Shown: in pieces, positions 23,179-37,813 of the stretch
How the letters are laid out: each line of letters starts with the position of its first letter
How positions within the stretch are numbered: the stretch's first letter is position 1
Assembly: GCF_000001735.4 (NCBI RefSeq)
Contig: NC_003076.8
Coordinates: 26,415,835 to 26,479,834, forward strand
Direction: 5' to 3'
DNA length: 64,000 nt
Source of the DNA: Arabidopsis thaliana
Taxonomy: Eukaryota > Streptophyta > Magnoliopsida > Brassicales > Brassicaceae
Made by a program: the position numbers and the translations under genes
Notes under the pieces: model-generated
Seen by the model: only the letters and a program-made list of their open reading frames with translations
Database searches by the model: none
Told to the model about the DNA's origin: nothing

Positions 23179-26100
23179 TCATCCCACAAACAACTTTCTT
23201 CTTCGTTGTTTCTGATAAAACTGAACCACAAATGTACGAATCTCCATGGGACCAAGCTCTACTACTAAAGTCGACTTGTCAACGGGTCCGCCTCTTAGCG
23301 GGGAAGAAGGTTGTTCCGCTTCACCCTCCACTTTCCACTTCATCTTCTCCTTCATCTTTACTTTCTCTTGATTTGCTGACAAACTCATTTCCGTCACTTC
23401 TTTGATCTGCAAAAATAGTATGGATTCATTCACCACCTAGCTAGCTAGTATGTTAGAGTATCTCTCCACATGTAGATGAGCAAGTGTGTTTCTTACCATT
23501 TTGCCGGAAAACAACTTCTTCAACTCAACTTTAGCGATTTTAGAGTAATCACTGTCTTCTCCCGCCTGTAAACAACGCTCAACACTCAATTACTGTCAGG
23601 TATATCCCAATTCAAGAACATCTAACTGTACGTACCTCGTAGAGATGAGCCAGGCGAAGAAGGACGTTCCCGAGATCCAACTCCTCAAGAGTGATGAGAG
23701 CAATGTTTTGAGGCAAGGTGTAGAGATGATCCATGGCATAACCTTTCACAGTATTTGAGGCTTTCCATTTCTCCTTGTTCTCGTGTGCGAATGCCATTAG
23801 AAGAGGTGAGTATATTTCCTGTCCAGTCTCTCGTCTCCACCGCCCTCCTTCTCCTACCTTATTTATGCTTACATAGTAATTCCCACGAATCTGCATTTAC
23901 ACAAGTATGTATCAAGTTTTGTCCTGGACAAAACACACACAATTTCTCAATTAATCATTCATACCGTCAATCCTGCGCAGGTGTCATTCACACACACAGT
24001 TTCTACAAGGCTCTCCTCCACTCCTCTCGAGTCATCCATGGACGTTCTCCTGTTCCCATGGATGTTTCATCAGTGTCAACTACACAATAATGTTTCATGT
24101 TTTAAAAATACAGACTAATGACACTAATGAAATTTGGAACCTGTGAAGCATCAACTCTATTTCACCGTCCTTAATACTTGCACCCCCAGTAGCCCGATCA
24201 ACCAACACCGACAACTCTGCTTTCTCGTCTTTTATGTACATTCCAAGATTAAGCTGAAAAGATACACTAACAATGCGTTAGAACTGTAAAGCCATTCACA
24301 ATCGATATAGTCCAAATTTTTCTTGGTTTTGCAATTTCTGCTGGACATCAAATAGTTTACCGGATAGTAGTTTCCTGCTATTGGCTCATTCACTTCGAGA
24401 TGCCAGTCTGTTCGGTTGTCCCGGACCTGCAATAGAGTTTAATCTATTTGTTGAAACCGGGCAATACGATCTCATTGGTGTTTAAAATACGAGAACACAG
24501 AAAAATCTTAGGGTACCCGTTTCAGAAAGTCTCTTCCATTAGAGTCAGTATAGAACTCCTTAGCTGTAGTCATATCTGTTACCATTCGCGTGATAATCTC
24601 TTTTCCTGTTAGATGTCCCTTACCAACAGAAATTGGACCAATCTGCTAAAGAGAATGAGCTTGAGGGATCTTTTTATCCAAAACACCTTAAATAACCTGA
24701 AATAGAGTTTTGGACAACACTCACAGTGAACTCAAATTCGGCGTGCTCTTTTTCTTTGTATAGTCTTACCACCTAGATAACACATGTACTTATCAACTAA
24801 GGATTCTCCAATATAAATTGTCGTTGCAACTAGCTATGGTTGACAATTTCTATGGGATTAGAGTTACCACAAAACGTGACTTACCTGTGCCACCCAAGGA
24901 CTAAACTGCTGGTGCACCTCATCTATTAAAGGCCCTCGCACAATCTGCAACTTTGACTGCACGTTTCCATTGCCAATGAAAGCACTAGTCACGGTACATA
25001 TCTTCCAAACAAATATTTACATGGATTACTTTTATCATATAGATTTTATGGGTTTATCTGTATTTCTAAACTACAAAGACAATTATCTGCTTCCTACATA
25101 ACGATGCTGTGTAGAAAAGCTAAAAAAAATTATGATCTAATATCTTGATGATAGAACCTCAGCATCTCAATGCTCTTAGAGTATTCATAGACTCACTTTG
25201 GACGACGAAACAGGATACGCCAAGGAACCATTAGGTCGAAATATATATGCACCAGAAACCTGGGGATCTTTTGCGTCCCCAACATTTGAAGCATACCAGA
25301 AATAGTTCTGATCCACCTTTATGTCAGCCTGAAAGATATTTATTAAAAGCAATTGTGACTGAATATTTTGTCTAACCAAATGAATGAACCAAAAAGATTC
25401 AGTGTGAAGGAGTAAACGAAACATTACTCCTGTTCTGGAGTTGTACATCCGTTCGAGACGACCAGAGTCTGAAGAAAACACCATCTTTAGATTTCCTGGA
25501 CCAATTTCAGTCGTATTGTTCATCGGACTAAGCATCACTGAAGAGTGTTTGTGATTGTTGCTTCCTATATCATGAATGATAAAAAAAAAATGAATTATGA
25601 GGGAAAGGCAACTGTTTAACTTTCTATGGATAGCATGAGCCTGTGTCTGCATACCTTGTGCGGATGCTTTAGATATGAAGAATGTGTTCCAACCAAGTGG
25701 TGGCACCTTTGCTTTAAACACGAGCCAATACTTTGGACGCTGCAGGGAAGATATTCCTAAATAAGCTTTTGTGTAGAAACTTCTGAGGTTGCTCGTGACA
25801 TTATCCATGGGGATGTATTGAGCATCAAGGGTGTTTCCAGATGAATCTTCCACACTTAGACCTGCATCATTGACCTGTTACATACCCTAACTCTTTAGTA
25901 ATACATTAAAGAATTTGATCTCAAAGGAGCAAGTAAACAGAGGCATGAAATATAACCGGAATCCTGATGATTTCTGTACGGTTCCATCCAAGGGAGTTAT
26001 ACGCCACCAGAATCTGAAGATCAAACACTGAGATAGTTGGAGAATCTGAGCTATATCATAATGATTGATGAGAGATGTGATGGAATTACCAAGCTCTTCT

Positions 26101-28600
26101 GGCCTGGAAGGGTTTCTTCTGTCGATGGGCAATAGCTGATATTCATCAACGAGCACTGCTGATTTGATTCCAAGAAAGAATATATAAACCAGGTGATTAC
26201 TATATAGAGACACACAATAATCGTTTACTCTAAATAGAGGAAAGAAATAACTCCCACACTAGTCATCACCATGAAAGGGATTCTTCAATCACATTTCTGT
26301 AAAAAAAATGAAATCCAAAATGAGTTTCTTGGAGATTTAACCTGGCTGAATGCTATTGCAGGCTTTGTGCAGCCACCTTTTGGTGCTTTGTTCATTAGGC
26401 ATGCCAGCGCAGAATTCACCACAGCTTCTGCCTACGGAATAATTAGATGATTACTGATATAAGAAAAAAGACAAAAAAGAAAAGAGTTTTCATATATAGT
26501 ATCTTACCTCAGAAGCACCAAGAGCAAGGCGTTTCATGTAATCATTTGTTACATGCTGCTTGGCAGTTCCAGTGACAGCATCATGGTGCTGCGCTATCCC
26601 TAAAGCATCCCCAAGACTGTAAGTGTTTGGACCTCCAGAGTTCTTGCCCACCAGAAATTCAAGTTGCCTTGCAGCCTGTTTTGGAAAAAAAACAGACAAA
26701 TGCAAGGCCATGTAAATTCATTTTGAATTTCACTAAGAAAATGGGAAATCGGACTCCGTAAGATGCAGTTTGATACCATGTAGTATCCGCTAAGAGCCCG
26801 AACATATCGTTTAAGAGCAGGACGGCTGGTGAAGTAGCCAGTCCAGTAAGCGTATGCCCGATCCGCATATCTGCAGAGAGTAGGGGGAAATTATTGACTA
26901 TTGAGAAAATCAAGTTGTTGAACAAAAGGAATATGTAAATTTATTTGGTGACAGTACTAAAGGCACTCACGGGAAAAAGTCATGAGTCTTGAGAGGCCAA
27001 GTAACATTGGCAACATTCTTGGCATCAACATAGAGAGATGGTGTGGAGTACAAGGCGTTCACACGGCCATCCTGTTGAATGGAATTATTGGTGATGAGAA
27101 TCTAGTCTCCAAAGACAGCGAGATTGATATTGAGCAATCACAGCAAGCAAGAGATATGAAAACCTTGTTAACATAATGGATAAGTCTGTCCATCTGTCTG
27201 AACCAAGACTCGGCGAACTGGTACTGAAAATCATCGCCCATTGTCCACATCACATGGTTCCCTCGACTCACATTAGCCTATGTCCACATTGACTACTTTC
27301 AGAATTAATCCAAGATTACACACACACTTGAAAAAAAAAAAAATACTACTCAAGACTTACATAAACAAGAGAAGCATTGACGAAATCATTAACCGCCTCC
27401 TTAATGTTATAGCCATCGAAACGAGGGTTGTCCTGCAAAATGACGAGTGAACCGAATTCCCCTAAACCAAAAACCAAACGGGAGAAAGAAGAAGCGAACC
27501 TGGAGGGGTACGTAATCGTCGGTGACTTCATAGTGAAAGCCAGTGGGAGGGCCGTAATGAACAAAGAAGATATTGGTGAATATCTGAGAAGAAGAATCCA
27601 GTGTTTTTGATCCTCTCCAGATGACTTCAAGTGATTTCTCGGCCTTTCGCTTTTCTCTGTCTTGGTAATCGATTCTCGCGAAATGCACAGAATCCAACCC
27701 TAACTGCACCCCCACCAAATTAAAACACACTCATAAGGAAATAAAGAAATAAATAGATTAGAAGGGACCTCTGCTCCAAGGAGGTAAGCTTGAACAGAGG
27801 AATGACCAAAGGGATCGATTTGCCAAGCAGCACGTGGAGTTGTGTTGAACTGTTGCTTTATAAACCGATGCCCCTTTGTGGTTTGGTCTATCATATCTAT
27901 GTAATGGCACGTTGCTTCATCATTCATAGCCCATCCTCCATTTCTGCACATTGATTGTGTGAATTGTATCAACGCTAGGTAGCCAAAATGATAAAATTAA
28001 GGTCGTGACCTACTTACACAAACTCTAGTTGCCCGGATTTCACTAGTCTCCTCACTTGCTCTTGTCTCTCGGGGCTTTGTTCTTCCCACCAACGCGTAAA
28101 GAAGGCCTTTTTCATGTACATTGATGTTCACATAAGAGAAGAAAACATATATTATGGTTTTATGAACAAAACCATTATTAATGTTTTACCATTTCCGCAA
28201 ACACAAACTTTCTATTGGGATCACGAAGTAGAGAATCCACCACCGAGTCTAGGACGTTCCTCACGCAAGCGTTCTGAAACTCACAATTCATTTGGGATAT
28301 ATAGTACGTTAGACTCGTCTCTACATACATACATATATATGATTCATCATTCATCTGTAGATAACATACCTGGATTCTGTTGTTAGATCCTACGTAGTAC
28401 TGATCAACAGTTTTCAACCAGCCGACATCGTCATGCGAATGCGGAACAAGATGAACATTTAGTTTCCCCGGAACCACTTTAGCTTCGGTTCCATACTTCA
28501 CGTATCCCCCGCCTTTGACGCTCTCAACCAACGACAACAGAAGAAGAAAAACAATAACACAAAGTGATCCTTTCAATAAAGACATACCCGGTTTCTCCAT
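23179..28600 (-). CDS. Glycosyl hydrolase family 38 alpha-mannosidase (At5g66150)
   Basis: About 25 exons, from MEKPGMSLLKG at 28600 to the stop at 23179. The first exons are 28600-28370, 28273-28190, 28106-28018 and 27943-27769. All follow the GH38 lysosomal/vacuolar mannosidase pattern and trim alpha-mannose from N-glycans or storage glycoproteins. Residues about 8-28 are a signal peptide. The zinc site HxD is in LVPHSHDDVGW. The catalytic nucleophile is the Asp in AAWQIDPFGHSSVQ. Further family blocks are GDDFQYQFAESWFRQMD, then LGIAQHHDAVTGTAKQHV. The middle and C-terminal galactose-mutarotase-like and beta-sandwich domains follow. Many NxS/T sites fit a secreted protein. One acceptor (near 26155) is a tandem AGCAG. 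I found no frame break in the exons I joined; I did not verify the boundaries of the later exons to the base. Confidence 0.93.
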
Positions 28601-29363
28601 TTTCCGATGGCAGAGTTTTCAGATGTTTTTCTTTCTTACAGGGTGTGGAGGAAACTTATAACAAGAAAATGGAGAGAGAGCAAAACAAGGGTCATAACAA
28701 AAGACCAAATCCTTATCGTTTGTTTTTGCTCAGATCCGTCGGTCTTTGTTAGAGTCTCTCTATTGTTTTACTGTGACTAGATTGTCATTTCACCATATGT
28801 AATAATTAATTAGGTTCTACAATAATCTTATTTTCCTACAAATTTAATTAAAATCTTGACCCTAAAATAGTACTTTATTAAATCTTTTTTTCTTCTACTT
28901 TGATGTCAACATTAAAATTGAAGTTGATCTGTTTTGAGTTTTGACAATAGTCATTTACCTTTTCTTTAATTTTATTTAACAAATAGTTTTGGGAAAAAAT
29001 CTCCCTTTCTTTGATAATACACAAATCAATCAATATAGAGATAATTAAACCACGTCTTTACAGAGAATAGAAGCAAATCTTTGAGCTAGTAACATTTTAG
29101 TATAAAAATCTCAACAACAAGTCATTTACATCATTGCAACTGTTTTGTTCTCTTCATTTGACTTGGGGGTTGTTTGCTTGCAAAGGAGGCTTTGTTTGTA
29201 CGTCGTCGTTTTTATTCCGTATATAAAATATAAATTAACGAACTAATCTTTAAAGCCTCTGAGACGAGTAGAAGGTTCTCTCTGGTGAAGAAACCAATGC
29301 ATTTCGGCGACAGCCTGAAACTGAAAAGCCATCGATCGACCGAGAAAGCGAAAAGAGAGAGAG
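28601..29363. promoter_or_regulatory. Divergent promoter region mannosidase/RMR1
   Basis: AT-rich 763-bp spacer between two start codons. A GA/CT-rich leader directly precedes the RMR1 ATG. No gene or clear element recognised. Confidence 0.45.
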
Positions 29364-31044
29364 ATGAGACTCGTCGTCTCAAGCTGTCTACTAGTTGCAG
29401 CTCCTTTTCTCTCCTCTCTGTTACGAGTCTCACTCGCCACTGTTGTCCTCAATTCCATCTCCGCCTCTTTTGCCGATCTCCCAGCCAAATTTGGTCAATT
29501 TCTCCCCCTCTTCCTTTTTCCTTATCCGAAACAATTTCTCGAACAATCTGGTTAAAAAGAAGTTGATTTTGATTCTCAGACGGCTCCGTGACCAAAAACG
29601 GAATCTGTGGAGCTCTATACGTCGCAGATCCTCTCGACGGTTGCTCACCGCTTCTCCACGCCGCCGCATCCAACTGGACGCAACACAGAACTACTAAGTT
29701 CGCTTTGATAATCAGAGGCGAATGTTCTTTTGAGGATAAGCTGCTCAATGCCCAGAACTCAGGTTTTCAAGCTGTGATTGTCTATGACAACATTGACAAC
29801 GAAGATCTCATCGTCAGTAAGCCTTTTGCCTCCCACCCAAGTTTAAAATTCCATCTTTTCTTCTCCTGATGAGCTAGGGTTGAGCTGAATTTCATTGGAG
29901 TTATTTAATTTAGTCAACGCCCCCATAAGTTTGGAGATTGACCAACATCTGTTTTGCACAGTGAAGGTGAACCCTCAGGACATTACAGTTGATGCAGTCT
30001 TCGTTTCAAATGTCGCCGGTGAGATTTTGAGAAAGTACGCGAGAGGCCGAGATGGTGAATGCTGCCTTAATCCGCCAGACAGAGGGAGCGCTTGGACTGT
30101 GTTGGCCATCTCCTTCTTCTCTCTCCTTCTTATAGTCACTTTCCTGTTGATTGCCTTCTTTGCACCCAGACACTGGACCCAATGGCGAGGGAGGCACACC
30201 AGGACCATCAGGTTAGATGCAAAGCTCGTCCACACACTCCCCTGCTTCACCTTCACTGATTCTGCTCACCACAAGGCCGGGGAAACATGTGCTATATGTC
30301 TCGAGGATTACAGATTTGGAGAAAGCCTCAGACTTCTCCCCTGCCAACATGGTACTTACTCCTATTCTTCTGTGGAAATAAACTGGCAACTTGCCACCCT
30401 TAATGTGTTCATTGAGGTCTTGGAAATGTATATTTATGAGACACAGATCTTCCCTTCACAGGATTGAAACATGTGCTTACTATTCTAGGAAGACTTTGAT
30501 AGGTTTCTCTTAGATTCTAACTTTATAAAATAGATTTCTTTCTAGCATAAATTCCTCTGTTTTAGGGTTGAAGGTACAATATATTCCGTTTCTGTCAATT
30601 CCAGTTTGATAGGTAAGCACCGAATGCGAACTTTTTGGTATTACTCATTGCTTCGAATGATATGATGGGTCGAATATGTACATCAGAAGAATAAATTAAA
30701 GATTTGACCTTTTTTAGTTTATGTAAGTGGGGGTAATTCATAGCAGTTGGTTGATTTGAAGCTCTTATGCAGCTTTTCACTTGAATTGCATCGACTCTTG
30801 GTTGACAAAATGGGGTACATCTTGCCCTGTGTGCAAGCATGACATAAGAACCGAGACTATGTCTTCTGAGGTGATCCTGTTAGACTGAAATGTATAAATC
30901 CTTTCAGTAGTTATTTTGTTGTTTTTGCGTTGGGTTCAATACACTGTTTGTGTTGTTTTGTTGCAGGTACATAAACGAGAGAGTCCGAGAACAGATACAA
31001 GTACGAGTAGATTTGCCTTTGCCCAATCCAGTCAAAGCCGTTAG
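29364..31044 (+). CDS. RMR1: Receptor homology region-TM-RING-H2 vacuolar sorting receptor RMR1 (At5g66160)
   Basis: Five exons (29364-29493, 29580-29816, 29962-30351, 30773-30870, 30967-31044) encode 310 aa. RMR receptors carry storage proteins to the protein storage vacuole. Residues 1-25 are a signal peptide (LVVSSCLLVAAPFLSSLL). A protease-associated lumenal domain follows (ICGALYVADPLDGC and FALIIRGECSFEDKLLNAQ). One membrane helix lies at WTVLAISFFSLLLIVTFLLI. The cytosolic tail holds a RING-H2 finger, CAICLEDYRFGESLRLLPC, then HAFHLNCIDSW, then CPVC. The finger is split by a 421-bp intron after the first half. A Ser-rich tail ends the protein. All domains are complete. Confidence 0.95.
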
Positions 31045-31993
31045 AGTTATTATCGGCTTAGCAGCTGAACACTCATATCAGTGCTCGGTTACCTGGATCA
31101 GGTCCAGGTTTGCATCTTATATTGAATGGTTAATCATGGTGGGATAAGTTTAGGTAAAGGGACCGGATCTGCCATACTGGTCGTGCTTTGCTGGATTCCC
31201 AGATCAAAAAGATATGAGTTGCTTTGCCTCTTTTTCTTTGCATGTGTACATTTACATACGCTCTGAGTCATGTGTACATTTGATCATTGTGTGTGTGTGT
31301 GTGTTATAGATTGAAAAAATGTGTGTGATAGTACAGATATGCAAACAAATTGATAGAAAACAAATGTTGGTCTAATCAGATTTTCTCTCTCCGATCCAGG
31401 CAAATCTCTAATGTTATCTTGTTGATAATTTCTTTGCCTAAAGTTTGTATAATATGAATATTGAATCTGATTCCCTTACATGGGGGAATGGAATCCATTG
31501 AACGTGGCTTTGATTTTGTCTTGTCTGTAGTAATAATAAGAAAAGAACACGTCATCCTCATCTCTACCTAACGACTCATCCAATACGATGACTCGTTCAT
31601 GGGTTTGTTAGTTGCGCAATTCCATCACCAAAACTTTCTATTACATACTCAACTTCTTTTGATTACTAAATTCAGCCAACATTTCCTTCTCATCTCTAAT
31701 CAGTGAACACGTTTTCTATGCAGGCTTTGGGGCCTATCTTACCATAGCTGTCTAAGAAGACTATTATCTTATATTCTTTATTGTAGATTTCATTTACTTG
31801 CGTATGGAATTGGAAACAAATTTCTAATTGTTGAATCATATACCATTATTTTTATATTGGCCATGCATGTGTATAAGTGGAAGATAGAACAATATTAAAA
31901 CAATATTATTGTGTTTGGTCCTATTTATTACTCTCTGCTCTCTTCCTGAAGCTTCTTCATCTTTTTGTTTGACAAGAAGAGGTAGAGAAGAAG
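31045..31993. other. Spacer RMR1 to STR18
   Basis: 949 bp with a (GT)n run at about 31288-31302 in the likely RMR1 3' UTR. The rest is AT-rich promoter sequence of STR18. I see no gene. Confidence 0.5.
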
Positions 31994-32752
31994 ATGTCTC
32001 AATCAATCTCCTCCAGCACAAAGGCAGAAGAAGTTGTTAGTGTAGATGTGAGCCAAGCCAAGACTCTCCTCCAGTCTGGGCATCAATATCTTGACGTTAG
32101 GTGAGCTTCTGATCTATTCTATCATATCACCATGCATGTACCAGCTGCTGCGGTTGTTAATGAAAAATCCTTGCACATGGCAGGACTCAGGACGAGTTTA
32201 GGAGAGGCCATTGTGAGGCAGCTAAGATCGTCAACATTCCCTACATGCTCAACACACCTCAAGGTAAATCAAATATCAATCACCTTTAATTAGAGATATC
32301 AACCAGTACATGAGTTAAAGCCTTGTGATCTCTACTCTTAGGTAGAGTGAAGAATCAAGAGTTCTTGGAGCAAGTATCTTCTCTTCTAAACCCAGCTGAT
32401 GATATCCTTGTGGTAACTCTTTTCTTCCTCATCACACCCACAAGAATTAAAATCTGCCGGTGAAAACGATGATAAAATCTGGAAAATGATATTGATACAA
32501 ACAGGGTTGTCAGAGTGGAGCCAGATCCTTAAAAGCCACAACTGAACTTGTTGCTGCAGTAAGTGTATAATAGTCCCTAGTTTACATACATAATTTACTC
32601 CTACTTGTGTGTTTAATCTCAAAGAATCAATTCATATATACATAAAAAAATAGGGTTACAAGAAAGTGAGAAACGTGGGAGGTGGCTACTTGGCTTGGGT
32701 GGATCACAGCTTTCCCATCAACACGGAGGAGGAGGAGCCATCTGCTAATTAA
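31994..32752 (+). CDS. STR18: Thiosulfate sulfurtransferase STR18, single rhodanese domain (At5g66170)
   Basis: Five small exons (31994-32100, 32184-32263, 32342-32412, 32505-32558, 32654-32752) encode 136 aa, the family size. The rhodanese fold is complete: YLDVRTQDEFRRGHC near the N-terminus, then the active-site loop CQSGARS, whose Cys forms the persulfide. The C-terminal strand is VRNVGGGYLAWVDH. No transit peptide is visible, so a cytosolic enzyme is likely. It transfers sulfur from thiosulfate or 3-mercaptopyruvate to cyanide or thiols and can act on redox proteins. Confidence 0.95.
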
Positions 32753-33117
32753 TAATCTTAAGATTCTCTTCTTTTCTTAATCAAATAATATAACTGCCTG
32801 TGTGATGTAGTAATCATTTTCAATTTAAAATTCCAGTTTCTTGTAATCAAAACTTTCGTGTACCAAATTCAATAAAAGCTGTGTTTCTCTATAAGTGAAA
32901 ACCAAAAAAAAAAAGATGAACAAGTAAAAGTGTAAAAACTAAGTAACAAGCCTTTGTTTGTTTCATCGGTCAAAACGTTTGGGCTTTTTGAGTATACATA
33001 CAAAAAGGCTTTGGGCTTCAGCCTAAGCCCTTATCTTCTCTGTTCTCGCCCGGCGATTCTCCGACTTAATTAATTTTCCGACCGAACACTTCTCTCTCTC
33101 TCTCTCTCGGGTTTCTC
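32753..33117. promoter_or_regulatory. STR18 3' UTR and promoter of the methyltransferase gene
   Basis: 365 bp with a TGGGCT-type motif pair near 32980-33030 (gtttgggctttttg and ggctttgggcttcagcc) and a CT-rich initiator before 33118. No gene. Confidence 0.45.
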
Positions 33118-35085
33118 ATGGAAGAAACGTCCAAGCTACAGTTACCGGAGAGTTTCCTTAGCTTTCTAGAGGCGAATGGCCTTGATCCTTCAATCTATAC
33201 TCACGGAGATTCAATTCCACGTTATGTAAGGTAACTTGAGACCCCTCCTTTGCTTTTCTCAAAATTTCTGAATTTGGCATTGAAACCGGAGAGGTCCGTT
33301 TGAAGGTTGAAACCTGGATTCGAGGATGCTTTCGAAGAGATTGAATCCGAAATTAACTGTAAACTGGAGAAGGTGAATTGGTTACCAGGATTTTACTCCA
33401 TCCCTCCAGATGTTCATATAGCCAGAACCAAGGCCTATCAGCAAGGCATGGTGAGAGAGAGCAATCAAATACCAACTCTCCTCTCGCTCATTCGGTTTTT
33501 CTTAACCTCACTTGTTCTTTCTTCGGGTTTCAGATGTACGGAATCGATGCAGCTTCCGGTGCCGCTGTCTCAGCTCTTGGTATCTCCCCAGGAGACCATG
33601 TCTTGGATCTTTGTGCTGCTCCTGGTATTTTTTTACATTGATCAGCTGATTTGGTTTCCTTAGTGTGTCAATTCGTCCTTGTAACTGCTTTAGAGGGAAT
33701 AATAATACTCTCAGGTGCTAAACTATGTATGATGCTTGACCTACTGGGTCAGAAGGGTACTGCCACCGGTGTCGATGTTGCAAGGCATCGTCTTGCTGCC
33801 TGCAGAACTATGCTTCTAAAGTATGGGCTTGCTGAAAGGAGCCGGCTTTTTCTTGCTGATGGAACCACTTTCTCAGTCCCACCAACCAGAAACCTACCAT
33901 GTAGAGCAGCAACACTTCAACATCGTCAAAACAATATGTTCCTTTAAGCTTTTCCTAACTTTGCTGATGAGCTCATTTGATATGCTAATATTCAGGTGAG
34001 TCATGTGTGGACGATCATGAAGACACATTCAAGCAGTGGACCTCCCGTAGACCTTACAAAGAAAGGAAACAAGAAGCTAAGGCAAGGAAGAATTCTGTTT
34101 TGCCGCAGAATGGACAGGCAGAAATTATTTTCTACGGACAGGGTTCTGGAGTAATCGGGCTAAAAAAGAATGAACTTTATAGATCCCTTGACCAAAATGA
34201 TTATGCATCTTATGGGTATGATAAGGTATAGTTGTGATCCGCGGATGCAGCTACAGTCACTTAAAAGTGACATAACTAAAGATTTGAAGTGGAAATCTGC
34301 AGGTTCTTGTGGACGCAGAGTGCACACACGATGGTTCGATCAAACATATCCAGAAATTTGAGCAATGGGGTTGGAAAACTCTGGAACGCCGTGTTCTGGA
34401 TGCTGAGAGAACCGATACAAACTTAAAAGCTCTTCAGGTACATTCCATAAGTCTGTTGGTGTTTCGTGTGTCTACCCTTGTTATTGCCTCTCTGGTGATC
34501 ATTGCCAGGGCCTTTGTTTGCAGTTGAATCTACTGAGAAATGGATTCAGATTGTTGAAAGAAGCTGGCACTCTAGTGTACAGCACCTGCAGGTGAAAAGT
34601 CCAATCACAATAAGCTCTCTGTGCTCTTGCCTCTCCTTTTTTCTATTCTTTTAGACGTGAGTCAGTGATCTAAGTCGTGTAACTATCAGTTTGACGCATG
34701 CCCAAAACGAAGATGTGGTGGATCAGTTCCTTTCTGAAAATTTCTCTGCAGGTACTTAAAGTATATTTTCAACAAATTAACAACATTCATTGTGGTACCG
34801 TTTTCGAAAAAAAACTCGATACTTTGTAGGTGCTATAGGTCAGATTTTGTGTGATTTTGTATATTTCTTTTTCCTTACTTATGGACTAGTGGGAAGACTA
34901 ACAGAAAACTGGGTTATGACGATGCAGAGCTACAAGAGATTGAAATGGCCAAGGATTGGCCGTGTAGAAGTGGTCGCACGCCTAAGACACTGCGGTTTGA
35001 TCCTTCCACCTCAGCAACCAGCGGCCTTTTCGTTGCAAAAATCAGGAAATTGCCACCCAACGAAGCAAAGAAGAATGTGTTGTGA
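33118..35085 (+). CDS. NOL1/NOP2/Sun-type RNA cytosine-5 methyltransferase (At5g66180)
   Basis: Nine exons encode 395 aa: 33118-33230, 33306-33450, 33534-33624, 33715-33900, 33996-34225, 34303-34437, 34524-34591, 34690-34751 and 34928-35085. The SAM-binding core is GISPGDHVLDLCAAPG, then TATGVDVARHRLAACRTML and LFLADGTTF. Motif VI, AGTLVYSTCS, carries the catalytic Cys expected in m5C RNA methyltransferases. Motif IV reads VLVDAECTHDGSIKH, where the usual Asp-x-Pro-Cys has Glu in place of Pro; the Cys is kept. About 75 residues rich in Arg and Lys are inserted between the two (exon 5). The RNA target is not known to me; tRNA or rRNA is likely for the family. Confidence 0.92.
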
Positions 35086-35368
35086 TACCTCGCTCAAAAG
35101 GGTCGTTCGGTTGATGACTTTACTGAAAAGTGATTTAGCCCTTCAAAAAGGGAGATGAGAAAAACATATTTCACAAAACTCACTATATTGTTGCAAGAAA
35201 TATAACATGAACAACAAGTGAGAAAGAGTAGTTTGGTGGTATTGATGCTCTCTTTTGAATGTTTTGATTGAAAATCCTTGAGAAAGAAAAAAGAAGCAGA
35301 TATGAAGATTTCACAATGCATCAGAAGCTTTTTATCTACATTATATAATTACTCCCTCAGAAGCTTCC
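35086..35368. other. Convergent 3' spacer methyltransferase/FNR1
   Basis: 283-bp tail-to-tail space. The two transcripts probably overlap or nearly touch at their 3' ends. Confidence 0.5.
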
Positions 35369-37178
<1,810 letters not shown>

Positions 37179-37813
37179 GGTTGATCAGAAGAAGAAGAAG
37201 AAGATGAACTGATGGGAGATCAAAGTCAAAAAAATAATAAGCAAAAAAAAAAAGATCAAAGAAAAAAAGATTAGCGGGAGATATATGATGAGGTTGTGAT
37301 TGGATGTGTGTGGATTGTGTGAAGGGCAATGTGAGGCCAAGTGTTAGAGAGGATAAGTTATTTCTGCTTATCATTGTCCTAATTTAGCCTTTCATGCGCC
37401 TGTTGTTCACATTTCAGTCCTACATCAAAAAAAAAACTGTTCACACATCCATCTCACAATCTGGTAGTTACTGGGCTAGCTAATGGGCTCAAGCACTTAT
37501 TGATGGGCCTCTTATGACATCTATTTTGACATGGAGTCATCCCTCCCTCACTTGTTACCTTTCTTGTTGTCTTCAAAGTTTACACACATACATAGAGCTC
37601 TCATCCCAAATTACACGAAATAGTTCAAAAGAAGCTCAAATAATCAATGATATCGTCTCTGCAGATATATGAATCTGTACAGAAAAGATCAGCCAGAGAA
37701 ATTCAACTACAAAAAGCTCAAAAGCCTTTTTGTTTTTGATTTACACGGGTAAAGTATTACACAACAAGGTATTCTGCGTTCGCTGGTCACGAAATCAAAA
37801 TCGAAATAATGAA
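37179..37813. promoter_or_regulatory. FNR1 promoter with paired I-boxes and TGGGCY motifs
   Basis: Two I-box cores, GATAAG at 37352-37357 and its complement CTTATC at 37367-37372, face each other about 175-195 bp upstream of the FNR1 ATG. I-boxes are known light-response sites in promoters of photosynthesis genes. Three TGGGCY motifs follow at about 37470-37510. The far end is the ARO2 3' UTR. Confidence 0.5.
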
